From Escherichia sp. ESNIH1 (GTDB taxonomy: Bacteria > Pseudomonadota > Gammaproteobacteria > Enterobacterales > Enterobacteriaceae), in assembly GCA_002918705.1 (NCBI GenBank), contig PQKR01000004.1, positions 186,001 through 250,000 on the forward strand: a stretch of 64,000 nucleotides of DNA, given 5' to 3'. This document shows positions 1-8,679 of the stretch, one piece after another (the stretch's first letter is position 1; every line of letters starts with the position of its first letter). The notes under the pieces were generated by a model. That model was not told the origin of the DNA. It saw only the letters and a list, made by a program, of their open reading frames with translations, and searched no databases. The translations under genes and the position numbers were made by a program.

Positions 1-369
1 GTGTGTATGACTCAACGTAAGTTTTCCTGTTTACCATTCTGCCGATAAATAAAATATTAAAAAGTCATTTTTTCAACGATTTGTCGTGCTGCTTTGGATG
101 TGGGTTAATTTTCACCACTTGTCACCCTATATATATTCATAGCGCAGATCATTTAAGTGTGGCTTAAATCTATTTCAGATACGCGATCTCCACCTATTAT
201 TAAGAAAAATTAAGGTTGCTATGTATGATATATTTTGCTGTAAATAGAGGGCGATAACAGCATTTGTTGCTATATAAAGCTAAGGCATGCTGTTTTCCAG
301 GATGATCTATCTGACGTGCGGCAAATTGATATTACATAACGGCAAACACGTTATGAATGAAAAATAGAG
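1..369. other. AT-rich non-coding leader upstream of the chemoreceptor gene
   Basis: I see no convincing gene on either strand here. The stretch is AT-rich, with several TATA-like tracts, and presumably carries the promoter of the chemoreceptor gene that follows. No clear terminator, RNA gene or repeat was recognised. Confidence 0.5.
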
Positions 370-1566
370 ATGAAAAAGCCATTTTCCGATGATATAAAAC
401 TGATATCAATTACCGATGTACAACAGGGTTTTTTTATGTTCCGAAATACAAGCGTGCGCACATTTATAATGGTATCCCTGTTTGCATCATTTGGGCTAAT
501 GAATATATTAGTGATCTTTCTCACGAAAAATAGCACCCTTGCGCTGCTTGTTTGTACGATATCTGTTTTAACCTTGCTTTTTATGTGGTTTTACATGACC
601 TACTATTTGGTTTCTCCCATTAATACGGTTAAAAAAAGTATCGATGAGGTCACGGCCGGAAACCTGTCTGTGACGATCCCTGAGTTCGGTAACAACTGTG
701 CAGGACGGTTGATTCCCGGCATTAACGGCCTCGCCAGCAACATTGCCATCTTGGTTCGCGAAATTCGTGCTTCCTCGCAGTCCGCTATGGATCTCTCCGA
801 ACAGCTCGCCGCACGCAGCACCGAGCTGTCGGTAAAAACAGAGGAGCAGTCGGCGGCGCTTATCGAGACGGCGTCCAGCATGGAGCAGATGGCGGCCAGC
901 ACCAAAAATAATGCGGGCAATACCCAGCTTGCCAGCCAGCAGGCGGGTGAGGCGACCCGCTGCGCACGCCAGGGCGGCGAGTTGATGACGAAGGTAGCGG
1001 CCAATATGCAGTCAATTACCGACTGCGCACGCCAGATGACGGAGATTATCTCTCTGATCGACGGCATTGCTTTCCAGACCAATATTCTGGCACTGAATGC
1101 GGCGGTGGAGGCCGCGCGGGCAGGGGAGCATGGTAAAGGCTTCTCGGTGGTGGCCGGTGAGGTGCGCCATCTTGCCCACCGCAGCGCCGAGGCGGCGAAA
1201 AGCATCAAATCATTAATCGACGTCACCGCGCAAAACGTCTCCCAGGGCGTCACTATCGTTGGCGAGGCGGAAAAAAACATGCTGGAGATCGTCTCTGGCT
1301 CCGGGCTATTAAGCAAACTGATGGATGAAGTGTCGGTTGCCACGCTTCAGCAGGAGAAGGGCATTGCGCAGATCACCCAGGCGCTTTCCGAGCTGGAGCG
1401 CGTCACGCAGAGTAATGCCACGATGGTGGATGAACTGGCGGGATCGTCCGACGTGCTTAAACGTCAGGTAATTGAACTGCAAGGCAGAACGCGTAACTTC
1501 CGCTTAGCGCCCTCGGCCCCCGCTGGAGCCCAGCCGTTTCCCTTGCAAATTCAGTGCGATGGCTAA
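370..1566 (+). CDS. Methyl-accepting chemotaxis protein without periplasmic sensor domain
   Basis: This is a chemoreceptor-type signalling protein of 398 residues. Two hydrophobic segments (about 30-51 and 56-80) are joined by a loop of only about five residues, so there is no periplasmic ligand-binding domain. A HAMP-like stretch follows TM2 (about 80-135), then a long coiled coil whose hairpin tip carries the hallmark region around IAFQTNILALNAAVEAARAG. The protein should couple to CheA/CheW. The C-terminus lacks the NWETF-type pentapeptide that binds CheR and CheB. The sensed signal could be cytoplasmic, membrane-borne or received through a partner. The annotated ATG has only a weak Shine-Dalgarno; the ATG at 436 (starting MFRNTS) is preceded by AGGG and may be the true start. 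Confidence 0.9.
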   Translation: MKKPFSDDIKLISITDVQQGFFMFRNTSVRTFIMVSLFASFGLMNILVIFLTKNSTLALLVCTISVLTLLFMWFYMTYYLVSPINTVKKSIDEVTAGNLSVTIPEFGNNCAGRLIPGINGLASNIAILVREIRASSQSAMDLSEQLAARSTELSVKTEEQSAALIETASSMEQMAASTKNNAGNTQLASQQAGEATRCARQGGELMTKVAANMQSITDCARQMTEIISLIDGIAFQTNILALNAAVEAARAGEHGKGFSVVAGEVRHLAHRSAEAAKSIKSLIDVTAQNVSQGVTIVGEAEKNMLEIVSGSGLLSKLMDEVSVATLQQEKGIAQITQALSELERVTQSNATMVDELAGSSDVLKRQVIELQGRTRNFRLAPSAPAGAQPFPLQIQCDG

Positions 1567-1634
1567 TTATCTGATTGCTTACTCTCACCGCCCGGCTAGA
1601 CTGTCACTATTAGCGTGCTGAATGTGGAGGAGCC

Positions 1635-2618
1635 GTGGAGGCGATTAAGGGATCGGACGTTAACGTGCCGGATGCGGTGTTTGCCTGGATGCTGGATGGC
1701 AAGGGAGGCGTAAAGCCGCTGGGCGATGACGACGTGATTGACAGCGCACACCCGTGCTGGCTGCATCTCAACTATACCCAACCGGAGAGCGCGCAGTGGC
1801 TGGCATCCACGCCGCTGCTGCCAAATAACATACGCGATGCGCTGGCCGGCGAAAGCTTGCGCCCACGCGTTACGCGTATGGGCGAAGGGACATTAATCAC
1901 GCTGCGCTGTATCAACGGCAGCACCGATGAGCGTCCCGATCAGCTTGTCGCAATGCGTCTCTATATGGATGAGCGTCTCATTGTCTCTACCCGCCAGCGG
2001 AAGGTGCTGGCGCTGGACGACGTGGTCAAGGATCTGGAAGAGGGAACCGGGCCGGTGGACTGTGGCGGCTGGCTGGTGGATGTCTGCGATGCGCTAACCG
2101 ATCACGCCAGCGAGTTTATCGAAGAGCTGCATGACAAGATCATCGACCTGGAAGATAATCTGCTCGACCAGCAGATCCCGCCGCGCGGTTTTCTGGCTCT
2201 GCTGCGCAAGCAGCTTATCGTGATGCGCCGCTATATGGCTCCCCAGCGCGACGTCTATGCCCGGCTGGCCAGCGAGCGTTTTCCGTGGATGAATGACGAT
2301 CAGCGCCGTCGGATGCAGGATATCGCCGACAGGCTGGGCCGCGGTCTTGATGAAATTGATGCGTGTATTGCCCGCACGGCGGTCATGACCGATGAGATCA
2401 CTCAGGTGATGCAAGAGTCGCTGACGCGTAGAAGTTACACTATGTCGCTGATGGCGATGGTCTTTTTGCCCAGCACCTTTTTAACCGGTCTGTTTGGCGT
2501 CAACCTGGGCGGGATCCCTGGCGGCGAGTGGCATATGGGTTTCCCGCTGTTCTGCCTGATGCTGGTGGTGCTGATTGGCGGAGTAACCTGGTGGCTACAT
2601 CGCAGTAAATGGCTGTAA
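1635..2618 (+). CDS. zntB: Zinc transporter ZntB (CorA family)
   Basis: This is a 327-residue CorA-family zinc transporter, the same length as E. coli ZntB and nearly collinear with it. A long acidic and helical cytoplasmic domain is followed by two C-terminal membrane helices (about 270-288 and 302-320). The GVN signature at 288-290, at the end of TM1, replaces the GMN of CorA, as is usual for ZntB. The start is GTG, with a good TGGAGG Shine-Dalgarno just upstream. The pentameric protein was first described as a zinc exporter and later as a proton-coupled zinc importer. It lies upstream of fnrS and dbpA, as in E. coli. Confidence 0.97.
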   Translation: MEAIKGSDVNVPDAVFAWMLDGKGGVKPLGDDDVIDSAHPCWLHLNYTQPESAQWLASTPLLPNNIRDALAGESLRPRVTRMGEGTLITLRCINGSTDERPDQLVAMRLYMDERLIVSTRQRKVLALDDVVKDLEEGTGPVDCGGWLVDVCDALTDHASEFIEELHDKIIDLEDNLLDQQIPPRGFLALLRKQLIVMRRYMAPQRDVYARLASERFPWMNDDQRRRMQDIADRLGRGLDEIDACIARTAVMTDEITQVMQESLTRRSYTMSLMAMVFLPSTFLTGLFGVNLGGIPGGEWHMGFPLFCLMLVVLIGGVTWWLHRSKWL

Positions 2619-2664
2619 AATTTCACATTTTTAACAAAATATGAACATGGAAACGCCGTTTTAC

Positions 2665-2678
2665 TTGCGCGAAATCAA
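2665..2678 (+). promoter_or_regulatory. FNR box of the fnrS promoter
   Basis: TTGCGCGAAATCAA matches the FNR consensus TTGAT-N4-ATCAA in the right half and partly in the left half. Its centre is about 42 bases upstream of the predicted FnrS start at 2714, the normal class II activator position. A TATCTA-like -10 element lies near 2704-2710. In E. coli FNR, and also ArcA, induce FnrS under anaerobiosis, so this fits the known control. Confidence 0.8.
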
Positions 2679-2713
2679 TAAACAAAAGGGCGAATCAGGG
2701 CAATATCTATCTC

Positions 2714-2835
2714 GCAGGTGAATGCAACGTCAAGCGATGGGCGTTGCGCTCCATATTGTCTTACTTCCTTTTTTGAATTACTGCATAGCACAATTGATTC
2801 GTACGACGCCGACTTATAATAGTCGGCTTTTTTTT
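2714..2835 (+). ncRNA. fnrS: FnrS small regulatory RNA
   Basis: I recognise this as the Hfq-dependent anaerobic sRNA FnrS. It begins GCAGGTGAATGCAACG and contains the AAGCGATGGGCGTTGCGC segment and the CTTACTTCCTTTTTTGAATT stretch. It ends in a terminator with stem GCCGACT/AGTCGGC and a run of eight T. The length of 122 nt equals that of E. coli FnrS, and the position between zntB and dbpA is conserved. FnrS represses mRNAs of aerobic metabolism and oxidative-stress enzymes, such as sodB, when oxygen is absent. The terminator loop differs slightly from E. coli while the stem is kept. Confidence 0.95.
2808..2835 (+). terminator. Rho-independent terminator of FnrS
   Basis: A 7-bp stem GCCGACT (2808-2814) pairs with AGTCGGC (2821-2827) around the loop TATAAT, followed by eight T residues. 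It forms the 3' end of FnrS and the Hfq-binding tail expected of this RNA. Confidence 0.92.
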
Positions 2836-2895
2836 GTCTCTTGTTCATCAGCTTCTACCCTTAAAGGGAGCGATGCCATCACCAGGAGGTAAAAC

Positions 2896-3045
2896 ATGTC
2901 CGGCCTTACCTTATTGAATCCCACAGACTCTCTGCCCGCCGATCCGGTACCCACCGATCCAGTTCCGGTTCCTGAACCAATTCCCCGGCCGCAGCCGCTG
3001 CCCGATCCGCCGCCCAACGAGGAGCCGATTAAAATGTCGCGTTAA
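2896..3045 (+). CDS. Small proline-rich protein of unknown function (49 aa)
   Basis: This short ORF runs from ATG 2896 to TAA 3043-3045 and has a near-perfect AGGAGGT Shine-Dalgarno at about 2884-2890, which supports translation. The peptide begins MSGLTLLNP and then becomes a D/E-P-rich repeat (about one third proline, with PxP spacing). It ends with a charged tail, KMSR. There is no signal peptide or membrane segment. It sits between fnrS and dbpA, and small Pro-rich ORFs may be annotated here in relatives. The repeat composition could make it a ribosome-stalling, EF-P-dependent peptide or an unstructured linker; both ideas are inference. Confidence 0.7.
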   Translation: MSGLTLLNPTDSLPADPVPTDPVPVPEPIPRPQPLPDPPPNEEPIKMSR

Positions 3046-3105
3046 AGAGGCAGATCTGAGAGGATACGCGCCTGCTGACGTAGCCTTTTACCGCGAGAAA
3101 ATATT

Positions 3106-4479
3106 GTGACCGCTTTTTCAACACTGAATACTCTGCCCACAGCCCAGCTCGATAACCTTAATGAGCTGGGTTATCACACCATGACGCCCGTGCAGGCTGC
3201 GGCGCTGCCCGCGATCCTTGCTGGTCAGGATGTGCGCGTGCAGGCAAAAACCGGCAGCGGTAAAACGGCGGCGTTTGGCCTGGGCCTGCTGCAGCATATC
3301 GATGCCAGTCGCTTCCAGACCCAGTCCCTGATCCTCTGCCCAACCCGCGAGCTGGCGGATCAGGTAGCCAATGAGCTGCGCCGGCTGGCGCGCTATATGC
3401 CGAATATCAAAATTCTGACCCTCTGCGGCGGCCAGCCTTTTGGCGCGCAACGCGACTCGTTACAGCATGCGCCGCATATTATTGTCGCCACGCCGGGCCG
3501 TCTGCTCGATCACCTGCAGAAGGGCACCGTTAATCTCGACGCTCTGCAAACCCTGGTGATGGATGAAGCGGACCGGATGCTGGATATGGGCTTCAGCGAC
3601 GCCATTGATGAGGTGATCCGCTTTGCACCCGCGTCGCGCCAGACGCTGCTCTTTTCCGCCACCTGGCCTGACGCCATCGCGGCGATCAGCGGCCGCGTTC
3701 AGCGTTCGCCGCAGACCATCGAGATCGACACCGTGGATGCGCTGCCTGCCGTCGAGCAGCAGTTCTTTGAGATCTCGCGCCAGGGTAAAATCGGCCTGCT
3801 GCAAAAGCTGCTTAGTCAGCATCAGCCTGCCTCGTGTGTGGTCTTCTGCAATACTAAAAAAGATTGTCAGGAGGTATGCGACGCCCTGAACGATGCTGGT
3901 CAGGACGCGCTGGCCCTGCATGGCGATCTGGAACAGCGCGATCGTGACCGGACGCTGGTACGTTTTGCCAACGGCAGCGCGCGCGTGCTGGTAGCAACCG
4001 ACGTGGCGGCCCGCGGCCTGGATATCAAATCCCTTGAGCTGGTGGTGAACTACGAGCTGGCGTGGGATCCGGAAGTGCACGTCCATCGCATCGGGCGTAC
4101 CGCTCGTGCCGGTAACAGCGGCCTGGCCATTAGCTTCTGTGCACCGGAAGAGGCGCAGCGCGCTAATATTCTGGCAGAGATGCTACAGATCAAGCTGAAC
4201 TGGCTGAACGCGCCCGCCAACGTCAAGGTGCTGCCGCTGGAAGCGGAGATGGCAACGCTGGTGATCGATGGGGGTAAAAAAGCCAAGATGCGTCCGGGAG
4301 ACGTACTGGGTGCGATGACCGGTGATATGGGACTAAACGGGGCGGATATCGGCAAGATCACCGTGCATCCGGCGCATGTCTACGTGGCGGTGCGGCAGAG
4401 CGTTGCTCGCCAGGCGTGGAAGCAGTTACAGAGCGGCAAGATCAAAGGCAAGAGCTGCCGGGTGATGCTGCTGAAGTAA
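3106..4479 (+). CDS. dbpA: ATP-dependent RNA helicase DbpA
   Basis: This DEAD-box RNA helicase of 457 residues has the same length as E. coli DbpA. Visible motifs are the Q-motif region, Walker A AKTGSGKT (47-54), PTREL (about 80), DEAD (153-156), SAT (184-186) and HRIGRTARAG in the second RecA domain. The C-terminal domain (about 380-457) is the RRM-like module that binds hairpin 92 of 23S rRNA, targeting the enzyme to 50S subunit assembly. The start is GTG, as in E. coli. It follows the small Pro-rich gene and converges with ttcA. Confidence 0.97.
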   Translation: MTAFSTLNTLPTAQLDNLNELGYHTMTPVQAAALPAILAGQDVRVQAKTGSGKTAAFGLGLLQHIDASRFQTQSLILCPTRELADQVANELRRLARYMPNIKILTLCGGQPFGAQRDSLQHAPHIIVATPGRLLDHLQKGTVNLDALQTLVMDEADRMLDMGFSDAIDEVIRFAPASRQTLLFSATWPDAIAAISGRVQRSPQTIEIDTVDALPAVEQQFFEISRQGKIGLLQKLLSQHQPASCVVFCNTKKDCQEVCDALNDAGQDALALHGDLEQRDRDRTLVRFANGSARVLVATDVAARGLDIKSLELVVNYELAWDPEVHVHRIGRTARAGNSGLAISFCAPEEAQRANILAEMLQIKLNWLNAPANVKVLPLEAEMATLVIDGGKKAKMRPGDVLGAMTGDMGLNGADIGKITVHPAHVYVAVRQSVARQAWKQLQSGKIKGKSCRVMLLK

Positions 4480-4498
4480 GGCAGAAGGGCAGGAATCA

Positions 4499-4528
4499 GG
4501 CTCTCCGACGGTAATCTGCCGGAGAGCC
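4499..4528. terminator. Probable bidirectional hairpin between dbpA and ttcA
   Basis: An inverted repeat GGCTCTCCG / CGGAGAGCC (arms 4499-4507 and 4520-4528) lies in the 55-bp gap between the convergent genes dbpA and ttcA. The T tract is short, so termination strength is uncertain, but position and stem suit a shared terminator. Confidence 0.55.
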
Positions 4529-4534
4529 TTCAGG

Positions 4535-5470
4535 TTATTTCACTTCCAGCACGTTGAGGCGCAGAGGATCCAGCGGCGTCTCGTCCTCTTCCGGCTGCCA
4601 GCCAGCAGGCTGCACAGGAATAGATTCACGGTCAAACGCCAGATCGCCGCCGTCTACCACTTCTGAACCGTGAGTAATACCCTTAAAGTCAAACAGCGAG
4701 ATATCGCTCAGGTGCGACGGCACCACGTTCTGCATGGCACTGAACATGGTCTCGATGCGGCCCGGGTAGCGTTTATCCCAGTCGCGCAGCATGTCGGCGA
4801 TCACCTGGCGCTGAAGGTTCGGCTGGGAGCCGCACAGGTTGCAGGGGATGATCGGGTAGGCTTTAGCCTGGGCAAAACGCTCGATGTCCTTCTCCCGGCA
4901 GTAGGCCAGGGGACGGATAACAATGTGCTTGCCGTCATCGCTCATCAGTTTCGGCGGCATGCCTTTCATTTTTCCGCCGTAGAACATATTCAGGAACAGC
5001 GTCTGCAAGATGTCGTCGCGATGGTGGCCGAGGGCGATCTTAGTCGCGCCCAGCTCCGTGGCGGTGCGGTAGAGAATGCCGCGGCGCAGGCGTGAGCAGA
5101 GTGAACAGGTCGTTTTCCCCTCGGGGATCTTCTCTTTCACGATACCGTAGGTATTCTCTTCGACAATCTTATACTCGACGCCCAGCTGCTCAAGGTAGGC
5201 AGGCAGAATATGCTCCGGGAAGCCCGGCTGCTTCTGGTCGAGGTTCACCGCCACCAGCGAGAAGTTAACCGGCGCGCTCTGCTGCAGGTTGCGCAGGATC
5301 TCCAGCATGGTGTAGCTGTCCTTACCGCCGGAGAGGCACACCATAATGCGATCGCCTTCCTCAATCATATTGAAGTCGGCAATGGCTTCGCCCACGTTAC
5401 GGCGCAGGCGCTTCTGCAATTTATTTAAGTTGTACTGCTCTTTCTTGTTAACGTCTTGATGCTCTTGCAT
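4535..5470 (-). CDS. ttcA: tRNA 2-thiocytidine biosynthesis protein TtcA
   Basis: This iron-sulfur ATPase of 311 residues makes 2-thiocytidine at position 32 of some tRNAs. The PP-loop SGGKDS is at 47-52. The CxxC pairs C122/C125 and C210/C213 supply the ligands for the cluster that carries sulfur. The N-terminus begins [20 protein letters not shown], as in E. coli, and the length is typical. The gene is transcribed leftward, converging on dbpA. Its promoter should lie in the 190-bp gap before the GNAT gene. Confidence 0.97.
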   Translation of the reverse strand: MQEHQDVNKKEQYNLNKLQKRLRRNVGEAIADFNMIEEGDRIMVCLSGGKDSYTMLEILRNLQQSAPVNFSLVAVNLDQKQPGFPEHILPAYLEQLGVEYKIVEENTYGIVKEKIPEGKTTCSLCSRLRRGILYRTATELGATKIALGHHRDDILQTLFLNMFYGGKMKGMPPKLMSDDGKHIVIRPLAYCREKDIERFAQAKAYPIIPCNLCGSQPNLQRQVIADMLRDWDKRYPGRIETMFSAMQNVVPSHLSDISLFDFKGITHGSEVVDGGDLAFDRESIPVQPAGWQPEEDETPLDPLRLNVLEVK

Positions 5471-5660
5471 AGTGTGCTGTCTCGGTTGACCGGGTCGTCA
5501 TTCATTCTATGTCGCGTATGGTACGGATTACGGCGACGAATGCCAGCACGATTTATGCTGGAGGCGCATCTGGTCCTCATAGGGAATGAGGAGTGGTAAG
5601 GTAAGGGCGTTATCTGTCCGTTGGCGAACTTTCCTGCTAAGAGAAATAGAAAATTCAGGT

Positions 5661-6131
5661 TTAGAGTTCGATGGACATATCCATGCAGCGTAGATCTGTT
5701 TGGGCAAGTCTTGAAGGGGATGTACTTTCCTTGATAAAGACAAAGCCATGCTTTTCATAAAATGTTTGTGCATTTGGTGTTGAGGACAGGGTCAAATGTT
5801 TCAGTCCTCGTTCAATTGCCTCGTCCTTGATCGTTTCAATAATCAGGCTGGCCAAACCCTTACCAAAGTAATCCGGCAATGTAAAAATAGCCTCTACGCT
5901 TCCTGATGCCAGATCCAGATATCCCGTTGCAGCTAATCCTGCATCAGGTGTCTCGACAACAAAGAAAGGGTTTTCCGTTATAACCACCCTGTAATGTTCT
6001 GGCATAGCTTCAGGTGTCCAGGCCTCAAGCACCCTGGCGCTATAACTGGGCTTACACCCCTCTCGAATAGAAAGATTTCTTATATTCCAACACGCCTCTG
6101 CCTCTTCAGGTACAGCAAGTCTGATTTTCAT
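5661..6131 (-). CDS. GNAT family N-acetyltransferase
   Basis: This is a 156-residue single-domain GNAT enzyme. The central region has the acetyl-CoA-binding pattern (VEAIFTLPDYFGKGLASLII, about residues 79-98) and a C-terminal part typical of the fold (PNAQTFYEKHGFVF). The substrate cannot be told from the sequence. It is the first of five unrelated single genes separated by copies of a short palindromic repeat, which suggests separate acquisition. The codon use looks less GC-rich than that of the neighbouring ttcA. Confidence 0.85.
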   Translation of the reverse strand: MKIRLAVPEEAEACWNIRNLSIREGCKPSYSARVLEAWTPEAMPEHYRVVITENPFFVVETPDAGLAATGYLDLASGSVEAIFTLPDYFGKGLASLIIETIKDEAIERGLKHLTLSSTPNAQTFYEKHGFVFIKESTSPSRLAQTDLRCMDMSIEL

Positions 6132-6217
6132 TTTTTTCTTCCTTTTCGTCTTATTATCTTTATAGATTTACCATGAAACGGTTTCGTTTCAACATCTTTG
6201 TCTAACAAAAGAGTAAC

Positions 6218-6241
6218 GTCCGCTTCTGGCACGGAGCAGAC
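6218..6241. repeat. 24-bp palindromic intergenic repeat, copy 1a
   Basis: GTCCGCTTC, then six bases, then a slightly degenerate GAGCAGAC arm. It is an imperfect copy of the element that is perfect at 9058-9081. It lies between the GNAT and LysE-type genes. Confidence 0.7.
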
Positions 6242-6255
6242 GGGTGCGTAAGATA

Positions 6256-6280
6256 GTTCCGCTTAGAGCGAAAAGCGGAC
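6256..6280. repeat. Palindromic intergenic repeat, copy 1b
   Basis: The second copy in the same gap has arms GTTCCGCTT and AAGCGGAC around an AGAGCGAA-type centre. This is a variant class of the same family, also seen in degenerate form near 7685 and 8540. Confidence 0.65.
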
Positions 6281-6321
6281 CTTAAACTTCATAGCCACAG
6301 ACTAAACTCTACTCGGCTGAC

Positions 6322-6939
6322 TCATTTTAACAACAGGCGTATTCCCAGAAAGGCCATAACGCCTCCGCTTAGCTTATCTAAAAACTTACGGTATTTAATA
6401 TAAGCCAGGCGCGGACCGTCAGTAGATAGTAAACATGCTACGACTGCATACCACAACACATCAATAACGAATGCCATTGAGGGCAGGACAATGTACATAG
6501 CAGGCTGGATATTTTTACTCAGCGCTGCGGAAAAGATACTGGCAAATACCAGGGCAGTATGAGGATTGCTGATTTGCGTTAATACGCCAGTCAAAAAAGC
6601 TTTTGAGAAGCTTACGTCCTCTGTAGCAGCAGAATCATTAAACCGATTTGCAGGACGACGAAACATTTTCAACGCCAGCCATAAAAGATAACAACCACCG
6701 GCAACTTTCAGACCTGTGTAGAGGGATGGAATCAGAGTTAGCAGGGTGTGCAGACCCGCTAACGCTATGGCAGCAAAGATAAGTGCACCAAAACCCATAC
6801 CTGCCGCAACAGCTAATGCCGCTCGTCTCGAACTGGACATGGCCGTGCGGGCAACAAGAAGAAAGCTGACTCCCGGGCTCATTGCGCCAAACAAGATAGC
6901 TATACCAATAGCAGAAAGCGCTATTAAATCACTTGCCAT
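6322..6939 (-). CDS. LysE/RhtB family amino acid exporter
   Basis: A 205-residue inner-membrane protein with about six hydrophobic segments and the family's N-terminal signature (GAMSPGVSFLLVARTAMSSS, about residues 18-37). A conserved ISNPHTALVF segment lies in the middle. RhtB-type proteins export amino acids such as homoserine, threonine, leucine or cysteine; the substrate here is unknown. Length and topology are normal. Palindromic repeats lie on both sides and it shares no operon with its neighbours. Confidence 0.9.
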   Translation of the reverse strand: MASDLIALSAIGIAILFGAMSPGVSFLLVARTAMSSSRRAALAVAAGMGFGALIFAAIALAGLHTLLTLIPSLYTGLKVAGGCYLLWLALKMFRRPANRFNDSAATEDVSFSKAFLTGVLTQISNPHTALVFASIFSAALSKNIQPAMYIVLPSMAFVIDVLWYAVVACLLSTDGPRLAYIKYRKFLDKLSGGVMAFLGIRLLLK

Positions 6940-7033
6940 TCATCATCTCCATCATTGCTATATGTCAGCCCGTTCCCTCATTGCGGAAACTGTACATCTT
7001 ATAAATTGTTCTCACTTAACAACATAACACGAT

Positions 7034-7058
7034 GTTCCGCTTCTGGCTCGAAGCGGAC
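7034..7058. repeat. Palindromic intergenic repeat, copy 2
   Basis: GTTCCGCTTC and GAAGCGGAC arms around TGGCTC, almost identical to the perfect copy at 9058-9081. It lies between the LysE-type gene and the DUF523 gene. Confidence 0.75.
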
Positions 7059-7073
7059 CGTATCTTTATGCTC

Positions 7074-7583
7074 TCACCTACATGTCGATTTCCCTTCTCT
7101 TTCTTCAATCCAAAGAATGAGTTCTGGGAGCTGTGCTTCTGAGAAGACGGCGATCCCATGCTCGGAGAGTAATGACGCTGCTACGCCTGTTCCAGCTTTG
7201 CGGATATTGTTAAAAGAACCATCATAAATATGCTGACTACCACACGTAGGACTTCCGTCAGTTAACAACGCAGCACGACAACCCGATTCCTGAGCCGCTC
7301 GTAGAGCTAACCAGGCAGCAAGTTGATAATGTTCGGTAACATCTTGTCCAGTTTTCTCAACTATCCGGGCGCGGTCATGCAACACATCGGTACCGTCAGC
7401 AAACATAATTTCAGCGGGGGGACGAGGCACTGACATCCCAGCAGCCAACTCCGGGCAATGGATCACTAATCGTTTTTGCTGCTGCCACTGAGCTAGTTGA
7501 GTTGAGACCTTTGCTTTCTCAGTTCCGTTATAACGAACCTGGAACCCCATCAGACAAGCGCTTACAAGAATTTTATTTATCAT
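7074..7583 (-). CDS. DUF523 family protein (TudS-like desulfurase fold)
   Basis: This 169-residue protein shows the DUF523 pattern: SACLMG near the start, CPE with PRPPAEI in the middle and DGSPTCGSQ later. Cysteines C10, C43 and C114 sit at the conserved positions. Members of this family include the iron-sulfur-dependent 2-thiouracil desulfurase TudS, where these three cysteines hold the cluster. Whether this protein is a desulfurase is inference. It is a single gene bounded by palindromic repeats. Confidence 0.88.
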   Translation of the reverse strand: MINKILVSACLMGFQVRYNGTEKAKVSTQLAQWQQQKRLVIHCPELAAGMSVPRPPAEIMFADGTDVLHDRARIVEKTGQDVTEHYQLAAWLALRAAQESGCRAALLTDGSPTCGSQHIYDGSFNNIRKAGTGVAASLLSEHGIAVFSEAQLPELILWIEEREGKSTCR

Positions 7584-7684
7584 TATTCTTCATATTTGGA
7601 TAATGAGATATATGGATTGTACACCTCGTTTTAAGATTCAACTAGCCAACATGTGGTCGGCAGGATGTAGTTGGATGATGTCAC

Positions 7685-7703
7685 CTTAGAGCGAGAAGCA
7701 GAT
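7685..7703. repeat. Degenerate palindromic intergenic repeat, copy 3
   Basis: CTTAGAGCGAGAAGCAGAT keeps the centre and one arm of the variant seen at 6256-6280. It lies between the DUF523 gene and the P-loop kinase gene. Confidence 0.45.
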
Positions 7704-7772
7704 ATGCTGACATCCATGTGCACTAAGTGAGCTACAGCCTCTAACGATTGATTGGCACTTATCGGGGGACTA

Positions 7773-8327
7773 TTAACTTTTTTTGAAATCCTTATTTAGA
7801 TCCCAACTTTGATAGCAGGCGTTGATATCTCGAGGTAATGTCAACATCAGCTTGGGGATGGTTACCTGCTCGAAAATTTTCCTGTGCCGAAGGTGATTTT
7901 TAGGCGCAATATGCACAATGTATTTAAGCATTTCCAATGTCACGTTCTCCCTTCGGGTATTGAGCCCGCCAATTCTGGGTTTTGACGAATAACATCGGCA
8001 TATATAGCGCTGCAACGCTGTCACCACTGGCACATCAAGCAATATCAGTCCTGTGGCACGTTCAAGTCGGGAAGATATGCATTTTGTGTAATTACCATCC
8101 ATTACCCATCTTTCTTCACATACTGCCTCTGCATGCAGGCGATAAAAATCTTCTGGTTCACGAGGGATCCATTTTGTACCAGGCAGATGGTGCAATTGAT
8201 CAAGATGGATTAAAGGTAAAGCCGTTTTAGAAGCTATAGCTTTTGCCAATGTGGATTTACCACTATTTGATGGCCCCATGATGCAAATGCGTGAACCAAG
8301 GTCATCTAATGATAAAGTAATACTCAC
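7773..8327 (-). CDS. P-loop kinase-like ATPase (FlaR/AAA_17-like)
   Basis: A 184-residue P-loop NTPase. A Walker A motif GPSNSGKST lies at 18-26, followed by IHLDQLHHLPGTKWIPR, which resembles the adenylate-kinase-like proteins often annotated as DNA topology modulation FlaR-related. An internal WVMDGNY and a RxxR-rich lid-like region fit a small-molecule or nucleotide kinase. The substrate is unknown. It is read alone on the minus strand and belongs to the repeat-bounded block. Confidence 0.8.
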   Translation of the reverse strand: MSITLSLDDLGSRICIMGPSNSGKSTLAKAIASKTALPLIHLDQLHHLPGTKWIPREPEDFYRLHAEAVCEERWVMDGNYTKCISSRLERATGLILLDVPVVTALQRYICRCYSSKPRIGGLNTRRENVTLEMLKYIVHIAPKNHLRHRKIFEQVTIPKLMLTLPRDINACYQSWDLNKDFKKS

Positions 8328-8679
8328 TCACAGGCCTCTCAAAAAATCTTAGGAAAACTAACTATAAAACGTAGATATATTAAAAGATTATAATCTCTCT
8401 GTCTCTCCTGCAAGCATTGATGTTCTGTTTCCATGCATGAAAAATACGATTATATTGTCTGGTTGAAATGTGTCGTGAAGAACCGATGTTGTCATGTTCA
8501 ATCTCCATTGGGTTAGGTGATGTGATTATGGTTGTCCCATATGAGCGAAAAGCGGGCTTAAACATTATCTTTTGAGTTATGATACCAAGCTAAGTCTGCA
8601 TGGTTCAGTTCAGAAGTGAACGAGAGCAACCATAACAGAGGTTCTGCAAACAAACTAAGTGTCATTCAGGGAGAAAAAG
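8328..8679. other. Non-coding gap with divergent promoters and one repeat copy
   Basis: This 352-bp gap lies between the leftward kinase gene and the rightward DUF6404-like gene. It is AT-rich near 8340-8400. It holds a degenerate palindromic repeat at 8533-8559 and the Shine-Dalgarno AGGGAG of the next gene. No further gene is supported. Confidence 0.5.
8533..8559. repeat. Degenerate palindromic intergenic repeat, copy 4
   Basis: GTCCC at one end and GAGCGAAAAGCGGGCTT at the other retain the variant centre and right arm of the repeat family at 6256-6280. The left arm is decayed. Confidence 0.45.

Noticed and set aside
2814..3017. A Gly/Ser-rich 67-codon frame on the minus strand
   Set aside because: It is the antisense of the proline-rich small gene and overlaps the FnrS terminator; the Gly-rich composition is an artefact of Pro codons.
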